From positions 699,055-763,054 of the forward strand of contig NZ_KE386885.1 of NCBI RefSeq assembly GCF_000429325.1: DNA of 64,000 nucleotides. The letters run 5' to 3'. The position numbers and the translations under genes are program-made. The notes beneath the pieces are model-generated. The model did no database searches, was not told where the DNA came from, and saw nothing but the letters and a program-made list of their open reading frames with translations. Of the stretch, positions 36,318 through 44,810 are shown piece after piece. This stretch comes from Fundidesulfovibrio putealis DSM 16056. GTDB taxonomy: Bacteria > Desulfobacterota > Desulfovibrionia > Desulfovibrionales > Desulfovibrionaceae. The first letter of the stretch is position 1. The number at the start of each line of letters is the position of its first letter.

Positions 36318-37831
36318 TGTACTGGTGGGTTGCGGGCGTCTTCGCCCTGGGGCTGGCCACGGCCCTGGTCGCGACTCCCCTGGCCGCGCGCTTCGGGCGG
36401 GCCTTCGGCTTCATGGACGCGCCCCAGGGGCGAAAGATCCACACCCACCCCATCCCGCGTTGCGGCGGGCTGGCCCTGGTGGCGGCGTTCTGCGTGGCCG
36501 CCGCGCTGGCCTGGGCCGTGAAGCTTCCCCAGGCGGGGCGGCTGTTCGACGACGCGCGCATCTGGCCGGTGCTGGGCGGGGGGCTGTTCATCTTCCTGGT
36601 CGGCCTCTGGGACGACCGCAAACCCCTGCCCGCCAAGCTCAAGTTCGCGGCCCAGGTGGCAGCGGCCAGCATCTGCTTCTTCTACGGGGTGAAAATCGAG
36701 TCCTTCACGCTGGGCAGCCTGATCAGCGTGAATTTTGATTTTCTGTCCTACTTGCTCACCGTGTTCTGGTTCGTGCTGTTCATAAACGCCATCAACCTGA
36801 TCGACGGGCTGGACGGTCTGGCCGCAGGCGTGGCCTTTTTCGTGTGCGCCGTGCAGGCGGTGCTGGCAACCATGCGCGCCGAGGCCCTGCCTGCCATGTA
36901 TTTCGCGGCCCTGGGCGGGGCGTCCCTGGGTTTTTTGCGCTACAATTTCAACCCGGCGTCCATTTTTCTGGGCGACGGGGGCAGTTATTTCCTCGGCTAC
37001 ATGGTGGCGGCCCTTTCGATTCTGTCTTCGGCCAAGTCTCAGGTGGGCGCCACCATCCTCATGCCCATCCTGGCGTTTGGCGTGCCGCTTCTGGACACCA
37101 TCACCTCGCCGCTTCGGCGCTTCGTGCGCGGCAAGAAGATGTTCGAGCCGGACCGCGAGCACGTGCACCACAACCTGCTGGCCAAGGGGTGGTCCCAGCG
37201 CAAGACCGTGGTGTTCCTGTACGGGGTTACGGCCTTTTTGGCGGTGATGTCCGTTCTCATCGTGAACATGCGCGACGTGCCTGCCGGGCTTTTCATCCTG
37301 CTGCTGGGCGGGGCGCTGATCTTGTTTGTGCGCAAGGCCGGGTATTTCAGCTTCTTCGCCCTGGACAAGGTGGTGGGCTGGATCCGCGACATCTCGGACG
37401 AAGCCGGGGTCAGCCACGGCAGGCGGACATTCCTGAATCTTCAGATCGAGATTTCCCAGTCGGAAGACCTGGAAGCCATGTGGGTGAACGTCTGCGAGGC
37501 TCTGGGCCAGCTGGAGTTCGATCTGGGCGAGATGACCCTGGCCGGGCAAAACGCCGCCCACGTGCCGCTATCCGGCGAAGCCTGTCGCCTGAACTCCTGC
37601 TACGAGTGGACCCGCGAGGACCTGGACCGCGACAAGCGCGAATATCTGTCGCAGCGCTCGCTTTTGAAGATCGAGCTGCCACTCATGGACAAGAGCGGCG
37701 GGCATCTGGGGACGCTCTGGCTGGTGAAGAATCTGGCCGACGCGCCGGTTTCCGACTTCACGTTGCGCCGGGTGGAGCAACTGCGGCGCACGGTGGTCTC
37801 CACGCTGGAGCGTTTGCAGGGGCGCGCGTGA
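36317..37831 (+). CDS. WecA/TagO-like undecaprenyl-phosphate sugar-1-P transferase with extra C-terminal domain
   Basis: The 504-residue product has about 350 residues of polytopic GT4-family phosphotransferase: FMDAPQGRKIHTHPIPRCGGLAL, GLWDDRKPLPAKLKF, NAINLIDGLDGLAAG, the catalytic IFLGDGGSYFLGY, and EHVHHNLLAKGWSQRKTV. It would start glycan synthesis by moving GlcNAc-1-P or a similar sugar to undecaprenyl phosphate. WecA is normally about 350 residues; here about 150 soluble residues follow the last membrane helix (from VRKAGYFSFFALDKVVGWIRDISDEAG), resembling a small regulatory (GAF-like) domain. The start overlaps the previous stop. Confidence 0.88.
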   Translation: MYWWVAGVFALGLATALVATPLAARFGRAFGFMDAPQGRKIHTHPIPRCGGLALVAAFCVAAALAWAVKLPQAGRLFDDARIWPVLGGGLFIFLVGLWDDRKPLPAKLKFAAQVAAASICFFYGVKIESFTLGSLISVNFDFLSYLLTVFWFVLFINAINLIDGLDGLAAGVAFFVCAVQAVLATMRAEALPAMYFAALGGASLGFLRYNFNPASIFLGDGGSYFLGYMVAALSILSSAKSQVGATILMPILAFGVPLLDTITSPLRRFVRGKKMFEPDREHVHHNLLAKGWSQRKTVVFLYGVTAFLAVMSVLIVNMRDVPAGLFILLLGGALILFVRKAGYFSFFALDKVVGWIRDISDEAGVSHGRRTFLNLQIEISQSEDLEAMWVNVCEALGQLEFDLGEMTLAGQNAAHVPLSGEACRLNSCYEWTREDLDRDKREYLSQRSLLKIELPLMDKSGGHLGTLWLVKNLADAPVSDFTLRRVEQLRRTVVSTLERLQGRA

Positions 37832-37907
37832 GCTGGCGTTGCGGGGTTCTTTCTGCCGGGCGGGATTGCGAGGCTAGCCGGGCAGGCCTTGCAGGGTGCG
37901 CAGTCTG

Positions 37908-39041
37908 ATGCGCGTCCTGCACCTGGGCAAGTATTTTCCCCCGTACACCGGCGGGGTGGAGACCGTCACCTACGAGCTGGCCCACGGCATGACCCGGCGC
38001 GGCGTGGTGAGCGACGTGCTGTGCTTCAATCCCGGCGGGCCACGGCTGGAGGAACGCTGGGAAGGCTACTCGGTGACGCGCGCGGCCACGCCCCTGGTGG
38101 CGGCGTCCACGCCGCTGTCGCCTGATTTCGTCCGGCTGCTGGCCCGGATGGCCCCAAATCACGACATCCTGCACGTGCACTGCCCGAACCCCATGGCCGC
38201 CCTGGCCCTGCGCCTGATCCGACCCAAGGCCAAAATCGTGCTGCACTGGCACAGCGACGTGATCCGCCAGAAGCGCTTCAACCAGGCCTACCGCCTGCTC
38301 TTGGGGAACTGGCTGGCCAGTCGGGCCGACGCCGTCGTCGGGGCCACCCCGGCCCACGTGGAGGCCTCCGAGTACGCCCGGGTTTTCCGGGGAAAATCCC
38401 ACATCGTGCCCTTCTGCCTGGATCCGGCTCCCTTCGAGCCCGAGCGCGTGGACCAGAACGCGCTGTCGCGCCTTCGCGAGCGTCACCCCGGCAAAAAAGC
38501 CGTGTTCGCCCTGGGCCGGCTCATTTCCTACAAGGGATTCGACGTTCTTCTCAACGCGGCGAAGCAGTTGCCGGACGACTGGGTGGTGTTGATCGGCGGC
38601 ACGGGACCGTTGGAAAACGAACTGCGGGCCATGATCAACCAGCTTGGGCTCACGGGCAAGGCCGAACTCCTGGGGCGAATCCCTCAGGAAGAAATCTCCG
38701 CGCACTATCACTTCTGCCGGGTGTTCTGCCTGCCCTCGGTCACGCGGGCGGAGATGTACGGGATGGTGCAGCTGGAGGCCATGGCCTCCGGGCGGCCGGT
38801 GGTGTCCACGCGCATCGAGGGGTCGGGCGTTCCCTGGGTGAACCGGCGCGGCGTCACCGGGCTTACCGTTCCGCCGGGCGATTCCGGCGCGCTGGCCCTG
38901 GCCTTCCTGGAGATCGACTCGGACGAGGAGCGCTACCGGACCATGTCCGATAACGGGCTGCTGGCCGCGCGGGAGCGTTTCGCACCGGATATCATGTTGG
39001 ACGGGGTGGAGAAAATGTACCGGGAGCTCATCCCGGCCTGA
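37908..39041 (+). CDS. Glycosyltransferase, GT4 type
   Basis: The 377-residue product starts MRVLHLGKYFPPYTGGVETVTYELAHGM, the standard GT4 N-terminus. It continues with HDILHVHCPNPMAALAL, LHWHSDVIRQKRF, KAVFALGRLISYKGFDVLLNAAKQL, GTGPLENELRAMINQLGLTGKAELLG and FCLPSVTRAEMYGMVQLEAMASGRPVVSTRIEGSGVPWV. An in-frame GTG 12 bp upstream is an alternative start. It follows the WecA-like gene by 76 bp and probably adds the next sugar to the lipid-linked intermediate. Confidence 0.92.
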   Translation: MRVLHLGKYFPPYTGGVETVTYELAHGMTRRGVVSDVLCFNPGGPRLEERWEGYSVTRAATPLVAASTPLSPDFVRLLARMAPNHDILHVHCPNPMAALALRLIRPKAKIVLHWHSDVIRQKRFNQAYRLLLGNWLASRADAVVGATPAHVEASEYARVFRGKSHIVPFCLDPAPFEPERVDQNALSRLRERHPGKKAVFALGRLISYKGFDVLLNAAKQLPDDWVVLIGGTGPLENELRAMINQLGLTGKAELLGRIPQEEISAHYHFCRVFCLPSVTRAEMYGMVQLEAMASGRPVVSTRIEGSGVPWVNRRGVTGLTVPPGDSGALALAFLEIDSDEERYRTMSDNGLLAARERFAPDIMLDGVEKMYRELIPA

Positions 39042-39149
39042 TCAGGCAGGACTGATTTTTCGACGAATATTCCGGTCCGACATCACGCCAGACTCCCCGC
39101 CGACTGCCCCCGAACGAAATATCTTCTCGAAAAGGCGCTCCCCTATTGC

Positions 39150-39187
39150 GGATTCCAAAGGGCGCAGCTCTTTGGCCGCCGGAGGCT
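39150..39187 (-). repeat. Family A 3'-end repeat downstream of the sigma-54 regulator gene
   Basis: GATTCCAAAGGGC-GCA-GCTCTTTGG followed by CCGCCGGAGGC is family A in the minus orientation, one mismatch in the stem. It lies 34 bp beyond the stop codon of the minus-strand regulator at 39221. Confidence 0.75.
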
Positions 39188-39220
39188 GATCCCACTGCTC
39201 ACTCTCGATACCAGAGAACA

Positions 39221-40615
39221 TTACGACAAAAGCTTCAAGCCGTGCTCCTTAAGCAGCGCGTACAACCGCGAGCGCGACATGCCGGAGATGCGGCAGGCCT
39301 CGCCGGATTTCCCCTCGGACTGATCCAGCAGCTGTTCCAGATACAATCTGTCCATGGCCTGGCGGTAGACCTTGAGCGCAGGCAGGGGCTTTCGCGCTTC
39401 CCCAGGCACGGAGAGCATCTCGGCGGGCGAATCTTTTTCGCGCACCTGCCCCCTGGCCACCTGCACCCTGATGTGCACGGGCAGGTGCACAGAGTGCAGC
39501 TCCGGTTCCTCCAGGGCCAGGGCCACCATCCCTTCCATCACGTTCTGCATCTCGCGGATGTTGCCCGGCCAGCTGTAGGCGGTCAGGGCGGCTTCCACCT
39601 GCGCGGTCATGCGTTTGGGGAGGGCTTCCTGCCGGGTGCAGGACACCGCCAGGAAGTGGCGGGCGAAAGCAAGCACGTCCTCGGGGTGTTCGCGCAGCGG
39701 CGGCAGGTTTATCACCATGCCGCGCAGGCGAAACAGCAGGTCCTCGCGAAAGAGCCCTGCCTGGGCCATGTGGTCGAGGTTTCGGTGCGTGGCCGCCACC
39801 AGCCGGAAATCACAGGTGCGTTCGGTCTTGCCGCCAACGGGCCGGACCCTGCGCTCCTGGAGGGTGCGCAGGAAGGTTTTCTGGACGCTCAGGGGCAGCT
39901 CGCCCACCTCATCCAGGAACAGCGTTCCGCCGTGGGCTTGCAGGATGAGGCCCTCGCGGGGCCGGTCCGCGCCGGTGTACGCGCCGCGCTCGTTGCCGAA
40001 CAGCAGGCTCTCCGCGATGGTGGCGGGCAGGGCGGCGCAGTCCACGGCCACGAAGGGGGCGAGTTTCCGGCGGGAGTTGTTGTGGATGGCCCGGGAGAAG
40101 AGCTCCTTGCCGGTGCCGGTCTCGCCGGTGAGCAGGATGTTGGCGTCGCTGCGGGCGGCGCGGGCGGCCTGCTCCAGGCTTGCGGCGCGGCTTGGGTGTC
40201 CGCCGGGGATGCCGTCCCATACGAAGGTTTCGATGGAAGGCTGGGGGCGCGCGTCGCGGTAGGCCATGGCCGAAAGAAGCGGGCCGGTCATGGAGTGCAG
40301 GGTGGGGGGCTTCTCGATGTAGTCCCAGGCCCCCCGGCGCATGGCGGCCTCTGCGCCGTCCGGATCGCCCCAGCCGGTGATGACGATGACCTCGGGGCGG
40401 CTGGCGGCTCCTTGCAGGTCGCCGATGACGTCCAGGCCGTTGCCGTCGGGCAGGCGTACGTCCAGGAGCACCACGTCGAAATCCCCGGCACGGGCCTTGG
40501 CCACGCCCTCGGCCAGGGATGCAGCGGATTCGGAATCGTGCCCCAGGCGCTCCACCACGCGCGCCAGGGCGTCGCGGATGGGGAGGTCGTCGTCTATGAT
40601 GAGTATCTTGCCCAC
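39221..40615 (-). CDS. Sigma-54-dependent response regulator (NtrC type)
   Basis: The 464-residue product starts at a GTG (GKILIIDDDLPIRDALARVVERLG). Domains: receiver 1-120 with phospho-acceptor Asp52 (VVLLDVRLPDGNG) and WDYIEKP; AAA+ domain with Walker A GETGTGKE, the sigma-54 contact loop GAYTGA, Walker B GTLFLDEVGEL and the R-finger region; and a C-terminal Fis-type HTH (SEGKSGEACRISGMSRSRLYALLKEHG). No histidine kinase is adjacent. It is the last gene of the CDF-marR-regulator unit, 11 bp after marR. Its target is unknown, and no -24/-12 promoter was noticed in this window. Confidence 0.9.
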   Translation of the reverse strand: MGKILIIDDDLPIRDALARVVERLGHDSESAASLAEGVAKARAGDFDVVLLDVRLPDGNGLDVIGDLQGAASRPEVIVITGWGDPDGAEAAMRRGAWDYIEKPPTLHSMTGPLLSAMAYRDARPQPSIETFVWDGIPGGHPSRAASLEQAARAARSDANILLTGETGTGKELFSRAIHNNSRRKLAPFVAVDCAALPATIAESLLFGNERGAYTGADRPREGLILQAHGGTLFLDEVGELPLSVQKTFLRTLQERRVRPVGGKTERTCDFRLVAATHRNLDHMAQAGLFREDLLFRLRGMVINLPPLREHPEDVLAFARHFLAVSCTRQEALPKRMTAQVEAALTAYSWPGNIREMQNVMEGMVALALEEPELHSVHLPVHIRVQVARGQVREKDSPAEMLSVPGEARKPLPALKVYRQAMDRLYLEQLLDQSEGKSGEACRISGMSRSRLYALLKEHGLKLLS

Positions 40616-40626
40616 GCGTTGATCCG

Positions 40627-41043
40627 TCAGAAGGCCTGGGTCAGTTTGCGCAGGGTGGCGGCAAAGGCCGCTGCCTCCTCGTCTCCGAGGGCGGCGGCCA
40701 GTTCGCCGGTCAGGCCCAGGTGAAGGCGGTGGTGCTCCTCGAACAGGGTGCGGCCCCGGTCCGTAAGCTCCACCAACACCGAGCGCCGGTCGGATTCGTG
40801 GGGCACCCGGGCCACCAGGCCGCGTTTCTCCAGGCGGTCCACGGTGACCGTGAGGGTCCCGGTGGTCACGCCCATCCTGGCGGCCAGCTCCTTCATGCGC
40901 AAGGACGTGTGCTGGCCGAGGATCTCCAGGGTGTGCATCTGGGGAAGCGTGAGGGAGCTTCCCCGCACGACGGCGTGCTCCCAGGAGGAGAGTTTCTCGT
41001 AGAACTCGATGATCAGGGCGGAGAGGCCCTCTATGTCTGCCAT
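40627..41043 (-). CDS. MarR-family transcriptional regulator
   Basis: The 138-residue winged-helix repressor has a helical N-terminus, then QMHTLEILGQHTSLRMKELAARMGVTTGTLTVTVDRLEKRGLVARVPHESDRRSVLVELTDRGRTLF, the full MarR wHTH with the DxRxxxxxLT wing. It lies between the CDF efflux gene and the sigma-54 regulator in one minus-strand operon. The likely targets are the three TTGA-N3-TCAA palindromes upstream of the CDF gene. The ligand may be a metal or a small molecule; no obvious Zn cluster like that of AdcR was identified. Confidence 0.9.
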   Translation of the reverse strand: MADIEGLSALIIEFYEKLSSWEHAVVRGSSLTLPQMHTLEILGQHTSLRMKELAARMGVTTGTLTVTVDRLEKRGLVARVPHESDRRSVLVELTDRGRTLFEEHHRLHLGLTGELAAALGDEEAAAFAATLRKLTQAF

Positions 41044-41078
41044 CCGCCCTTAGTAGCCATTGCCGCAAGGCTTGGCAA

Positions 41079-42017
41079 TCAGGTGTTCGACTCCATGGGG
41101 CAGGGGCAGGGATGGACTTCCACAGTGATGCGCTCCAGGCCATCGATTCCGGTCAGAAGGGATTTGTAGTGCTCGGGCGGACGGGGCGACTCATCCTCAA
41201 TGACCAACTGCATGGCCATGCGGCGCGGCCCCACGCTCCATACGCTCATGCTGCGAACCGACACGCCCCGGCCCTCCACGCGTCCGCGAAGCTCCGCCAG
41301 CAGGGAGCGCTCCACGGTATGGTCCAGGAGCGTCTTGCCGGTCTCCTTCAAAAGGCCGTAGGCCCAGCGGCCCACAACCAGCGCACCGGCCAGGCCCATG
41401 ACCGGGTCCAGCCAGACGTAGCCGTAATAGCGTCCGCCCAGAAGCGCCACGATGGCCAGCACCGAGGTCAGCGCGTCGGCGATGACGTGCAGGTAGGCGG
41501 CCTTAAGGTTGTGGTCGTGGGAGTGGGAGTGGTCCTCGTCGCGCAGGAACCACGCGCTGGCCACGTTGACCAGAAGGCCAAGCACCGCCACCACCGTAGC
41601 CTGGGTGAATTCGATGGCAACCGGAGAGACGAGGCGCAGGCAGGATTCAACAGCCATGAGGATGGCCACCAGCCCAAGGCCTATGGAGGAGCCGAACCCG
41701 GCCAGGGCGTTCACCTTGCCGGAACCGAACACGAAATCCGGGTTGTCGGCGTGGCGGCGGGCGAAGACGTAGGCGAACCAGGCCACGGCCATGGCCCCTG
41801 CATGGCTGGCCATGTGCCAGCCGTCGGCCAAAAGCGCCATGGAGCCGTAGGCCCAGCCCGCCAGGATCTCGGCGGCCATGGTGACGATGGTCAGCCAGAA
41901 CACCAGGCGCGCTCCGCGTTCGCCGTGGGCGTGGCCGTGCTCATGGACGTGTGAATGCCCGTGGTCATGCCCGCAGCAGTCCGGGCCGTGTTTGTGGGCG
42001 TGGGTGTCGTGATGCAT
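41079..42017 (-). CDS. Cation diffusion facilitator (DmeF-like metal efflux)
   Basis: The 312-residue product from ATG 42017 opens with a His-rich region (HHDTHAHKHGPDCCGHDHGHSH...), then six membrane helices with the CDF metal site (ALLADGWHMASHAGAM; later LHVIADALTSVLAIVAL), a second His-rich loop (RDEDHSHSHDHN) and a C-terminal cytoplasmic domain. It exports divalent metal such as Co, Ni, Zn or Cd in exchange for protons; N-terminal His-rich DmeF members favour Co/Ni. GGGGA precedes this ATG. A longer frame upstream covers the operator region and was rejected. It is first gene of the operon with marR. Confidence 0.92.
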   Translation of the reverse strand: MHHDTHAHKHGPDCCGHDHGHSHVHEHGHAHGERGARLVFWLTIVTMAAEILAGWAYGSMALLADGWHMASHAGAMAVAWFAYVFARRHADNPDFVFGSGKVNALAGFGSSIGLGLVAILMAVESCLRLVSPVAIEFTQATVVAVLGLLVNVASAWFLRDEDHSHSHDHNLKAAYLHVIADALTSVLAIVALLGGRYYGYVWLDPVMGLAGALVVGRWAYGLLKETGKTLLDHTVERSLLAELRGRVEGRGVSVRSMSVWSVGPRRMAMQLVIEDESPRPPEHYKSLLTGIDGLERITVEVHPCPCPMESNT

Positions 42018-42031
42018 GAAATCCCCTATGC

Positions 42032-42090
42032 CTTGATGTTCAAGTAGCTTGGTGTTCAAAGTAATAAGGGGATTTAATTTGAATGTCAAA
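42032..42090. promoter_or_regulatory. Three TTGA-N3-TCAA palindromes between the CDF operon and tpx
   Basis: CTTGATGTTCAAG (42032-42044) and TTTGAATGTCAAA (42078-42090) are perfect dyads of the form TTGA-N3-TCAA. CTTGGTGTTCAAA (42048-42060) is a third copy with one mismatch. The first two sites are 16 bp apart, start to start. They lie 15-73 bp before the CDF start codon and 92-150 bp before tpx, a fitting operator array for the MarR protein encoded in the same operon. Confidence 0.6.
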
Positions 42091-42181
42091 CTTTCCGGGC
42101 GAGGGAAACTTACCGAAAGGGCATGACGAAAAGCCGCGAATGCGTTAAGGCATTCTCCAGCTTCCAAGAAAGGAGATCGCC

Positions 42182-42697
42182 ATGAGCGAAAGAAAAGGAA
42201 TCGTCACCGTATTCGGAAACGCCATGACCCTTCTGGGCAACGCCGTCACCGTGGGCCAGAAGGCTCCGGATTTCGTGGCCCTGGATAACGACCTGAATCC
42301 CAAAACCCCTGCCGACTACGCGGGCAAGGTGCTGATCATCGCGGCCGTGCCCTCCCTGGACACCCCGGTGTGCGACGTGGAGACGCGCCGCTTCAACTCC
42401 GAGGCCTCCAAGCTGGGCGAGAACGTCCACATCCTGACCATCAGCATGGACCTGCCCTTTGCCCAGAAGCGCTGGTGCGCGGCTGCGGGCATCGACCGCA
42501 TCACCACCCTGTCCGACCATCGCGACGCGTCGTTCGGCATCAATTACGGCGTGCTCATCAAGGAGCTGAGGCTCCTGGCGCGCTCGGTGTTCGTGGTGGG
42601 CAAGGACGGCGCGGTGAAATACATGGAGATCGTCCCCGAGGCCACCAACGAGCCCAACTACGACGCGGCCCTCGCGGCGGCCAAGGCGCTCGTGTAA
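42182..42697 (+). CDS. tpx: Thiol peroxidase (atypical 2-Cys peroxiredoxin)
   Basis: The 171-residue enzyme reduces H2O2 and alkyl hydroperoxides using thioredoxin. The peroxidatic Cys64 sits in [16 protein letters not shown] and the resolving Cys99 in [14 protein letters not shown], with the TISMDLPFA segment diagnostic of Tpx. Length is normal. AAAGGAG precedes the ATG. It is divergent from the CDF operon across a shared region with MarR-type palindromes, so metal and peroxide responses may be linked. A terminator follows. Confidence 0.96.
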   Translation: MSERKGIVTVFGNAMTLLGNAVTVGQKAPDFVALDNDLNPKTPADYAGKVLIIAAVPSLDTPVCDVETRRFNSEASKLGENVHILTISMDLPFAQKRWCAAAGIDRITTLSDHRDASFGINYGVLIKELRLLARSVFVVGKDGAVKYMEIVPEATNEPNYDAALAAAKALV

Positions 42698-42747
42698 GGG
42701 GAAATTCTTACAAGAGACAGGTGCGGGCCTGGACGGATCGGCAGAAC

Positions 42748-42768
42748 GCCCGGTTCGTCCGGGCTTTT
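42748..42768 (+). terminator. Intrinsic terminator after tpx
   Basis: GCCCGG-TTCGT-CCGGGC is followed by TTTT on the plus strand, 50 bp after the tpx stop codon and at the 3' end of the convergent NlpC/P60 gene. Confidence 0.7.
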
Positions 42769-42769
42769 G

Positions 42770-43285
42770 TTATTGCGGCGGCGCGGGTTTTATTATGCGG
42801 CGCGCGCCGATGTAGCTGCGCACCCAGTAGCGCTCGTAAAGGCTCTCCTCGCGCACTCGCGATCCTGGCGTGGGGCTGTGGATGAAGCGCCCGCCCCCTG
42901 AATACACGCCCACGTGCAGGCCCCAGCGCTTGCGGCTCACGTTGAAGAACACCAGGTCGCCGGAGATCAGCTCTTCCTTTTCCACGGGCACGCCCACGCG
43001 CAGCTGATCCTCAGTGCGCCGGGGCAGCTTGAACCCCTGGGTGGCGTAACACCACTGCACCAGCCCGGAGCAGTCGAACCCGCTTGAGGGGTTGTCTCCG
43101 CCGCTGCGGTAGGGAACGCCTATCTGCGAGCGGGCGGCCTGGGTGACGGAGGCCTTTTTCTGGGGCCTGTCCGGCACCACCGGCTCGGTGATGGCGCAGC
43201 CCGAAAGCATCAAAAGGGCCAGGAGTCCCAGGAGGTGCGGGGCGGCACGGCGGCGGCTTGGGCCATGGGAACTGGAGTGCTGCAT
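42770..43285 (-). CDS. NlpC/P60-family lipoprotein (cell-wall endopeptidase)
   Basis: The 171-residue product from ATG 43285 has a lipoprotein signal with lipobox LSGC (Cys30) and an NlpC/P60 domain: QIGVPYRSGGDNPSSGFDCSGLVQWCY with catalytic Cys72, DLVFFNVSRKRWGLHVGVYSGGGRFIHSPTPG with the catalytic His, and the RSYIGARRI end. It should cut peptide stems of peptidoglycan at the outer membrane. A longer open frame reaches 43444 but its extra residues look non-coding and it lacks a ribosome-binding site; GAAGG lies just before the chosen start. It is divergent from the transglycosylase gene. Confidence 0.9.
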   Translation of the reverse strand: MQHSSSHGPSRRRAAPHLLGLLALLMLSGCAITEPVVPDRPQKKASVTQAARSQIGVPYRSGGDNPSSGFDCSGLVQWCYATQGFKLPRRTEDQLRVGVPVEKEELISGDLVFFNVSRKRWGLHVGVYSGGGRFIHSPTPGSRVREESLYERYWVRSYIGARRIIKPAPPQ

Positions 43286-43434
43286 ACGCCTTCGATGATA
43301 GTGCCGGGGCGCTCCTGCGGCAAGGGGGAGCCCTGAAGAAAACCTGGGCCGGGGCATGCCCTGCAACCCCATGATAATCCTGCCCGAAAAACCCGTCTGG
43401 ACAGGTTGGAAAGGCTGGGCCATAGTGCCCCCGC

Positions 43435-44433
43435 ATGAGAGCACGACACATCATCATCGCAGCCGTGCTGGCAGCTGGCCTGGCGCTGGTCTGGGACGGC
43501 GAGCGCAGCACCACCCGGGGTGCCGCCTCCGAGGCGGCCGTCCGCAAGACGTCGCAGACCGGCCAGAATATCGGGCCGGATGGTTCGCGGACCATGGACC
43601 CCGTGTGGCAGCCCGTGGCCGAACGCCTGGTCCGGGAAGGCATCCCGCGCGACGCCGTCGATTCCTACTTCAGCGACCCCTCGGTCACTTTCGATGCGTC
43701 CATCATGGCCCACAAAGTGGACCGCATCGTGCGCAAGCGCTTCGATCCCCAGCCGGCCCCCACCAAGCGCACCCTTCAGCAGAGCAGCTACGGCCACTAC
43801 CTGAAGCCGTGGGTGCTGGCCTGGGCGGGCGATTACGCCAGGGCCAACCAGGCCGCGCTGCAGAAAGCCGAGGCCGCCTACGGAGTCCCGCAGGACGTGA
43901 TCGTGGCGCTTCTTCTGGTGGAGACCAAGCTCGGCACGTTCCTGGGCAAGGATGAGGCCTTCCAGGTGCTGGCCAGCATGGCGGCCAGCGACTCCCTGGC
44001 CTCCATCCGCCCGTACCTGACCACCGTGGGGCAGAACGCGGACCGCGCCGCCTACGCCGACGTAAGCGCCAAGGACCGCGCCGAATGGGCCTACCAGGAG
44101 CTGAAGGCCCTCATCCTGCACGCCAGGGCCTCGGGCAAGAACCCCCTGCTGATCCCCGGTTCCATCTACGGGGCCATCGGCATCTGCCAGTTCATGCCCA
44201 CCAACGCCCTGCGTTTCGGCGTGGACGGGGACGGCGACAAGGAAGTGGACCTGTTCGGTCCGCAGGACGCCATACCAAGCATCGCCAACTATTTGGTGGG
44301 ACATGGCTGGAAACCGGCCATGAACTATGATCAGCAGCGCACCGTGATCTACGCCTACAACCACTCGGATCTGTATTCGCTGGCCGTGATGACCGTGGCC
44401 GAGAAGCTCCGCCAGGGGCGCACCGGTCGCTGA
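43435..44433 (+). CDS. Lytic murein transglycosylase (MltB type)
   Basis: The 332-residue product has an N-terminal membrane signal (IIIAAVLAAGLALVW) and an SLT/MltB domain with catalytic Glu163 in VIVALLLVETKLGTF, then IYGAIGICQFMPTNALRFG, GPQDAIPSIANYLVGHGWK and VIYAYNHSDLYSLAVM. It cleaves glycan strands of peptidoglycan to 1,6-anhydro ends. No lipobox is present, so it may stay anchored by its signal helix or be periplasmic. A family A repeat follows 63 bp after the stop. Confidence 0.9.
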   Translation: MRARHIIIAAVLAAGLALVWDGERSTTRGAASEAAVRKTSQTGQNIGPDGSRTMDPVWQPVAERLVREGIPRDAVDSYFSDPSVTFDASIMAHKVDRIVRKRFDPQPAPTKRTLQQSSYGHYLKPWVLAWAGDYARANQAALQKAEAAYGVPQDVIVALLLVETKLGTFLGKDEAFQVLASMAASDSLASIRPYLTTVGQNADRAAYADVSAKDRAEWAYQELKALILHARASGKNPLLIPGSIYGAIGICQFMPTNALRFGVDGDGDKEVDLFGPQDAIPSIANYLVGHGWKPAMNYDQQRTVIYAYNHSDLYSLAVMTVAEKLRQGRTGR

Positions 44434-44495
44434 TTCGTCTCTGCGCCGCTGTTTTGAAATAAAAGAGATACTTGCAAAATTCGCAGGAGGTGAAC

Positions 44496-44532
44496 GCCTC
44501 CGGCGGCCAAAGGGCTGCGCCCTTTGGAATCC
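44496..44532 (+). repeat. Family A 3'-end repeat downstream of the transglycosylase gene
   Basis: GCCTCCGGCGGCCAAAGGGC-TGC-GCCCTTTGG followed by AATCC is a well-conserved family A unit in the sense orientation of the upstream gene. The rest of the intergenic region 44434-44810 is AT-richer and holds no convincing gene. Confidence 0.8.
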
Positions 44533-44769
44533 GAAATTATCCCATGCTGTTATCGACTCGCCCTTTTGTTTGTGTAACGGCTGGCGAGGAATTTTGCATG
44601 AGTCTCACATGACTCTGTGTTTCAATAATAAAACCACTGGTTTTCTTGTCGTCTTGATTGGGGGGAGCAGCTCGCGGGGGATCCAGTCGCCGGGCCGCAC
44701 CGTTCGTGTGGCGTTCTCAAGATGCGTTCAAACATTTTACAAGCCCAAACCAAGAGAACAATTATTTTT

Positions 44770-44804
44770 GTTTGCGAATAAACATGTTCATGTTTTTCGC
44801 AAAC
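44770..44804. other. Long AT-rich dyad with a single bulge
   Basis: GTTTGCGAA-T-AAACATG and CATGTTT-TTCGCAAAC form a 16-bp stem with one bulged T and a 2-nt loop. It sits 7 bp beyond the stop codon of the minus-strand SPOR gene. Neither strand has a U-run after the stem in the sense direction of that gene, so it is not a standard terminator. It might stabilise a 3' end or be a protein-binding dyad. Confidence 0.6.
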
Positions 44805-44810
44805 GCGAGA

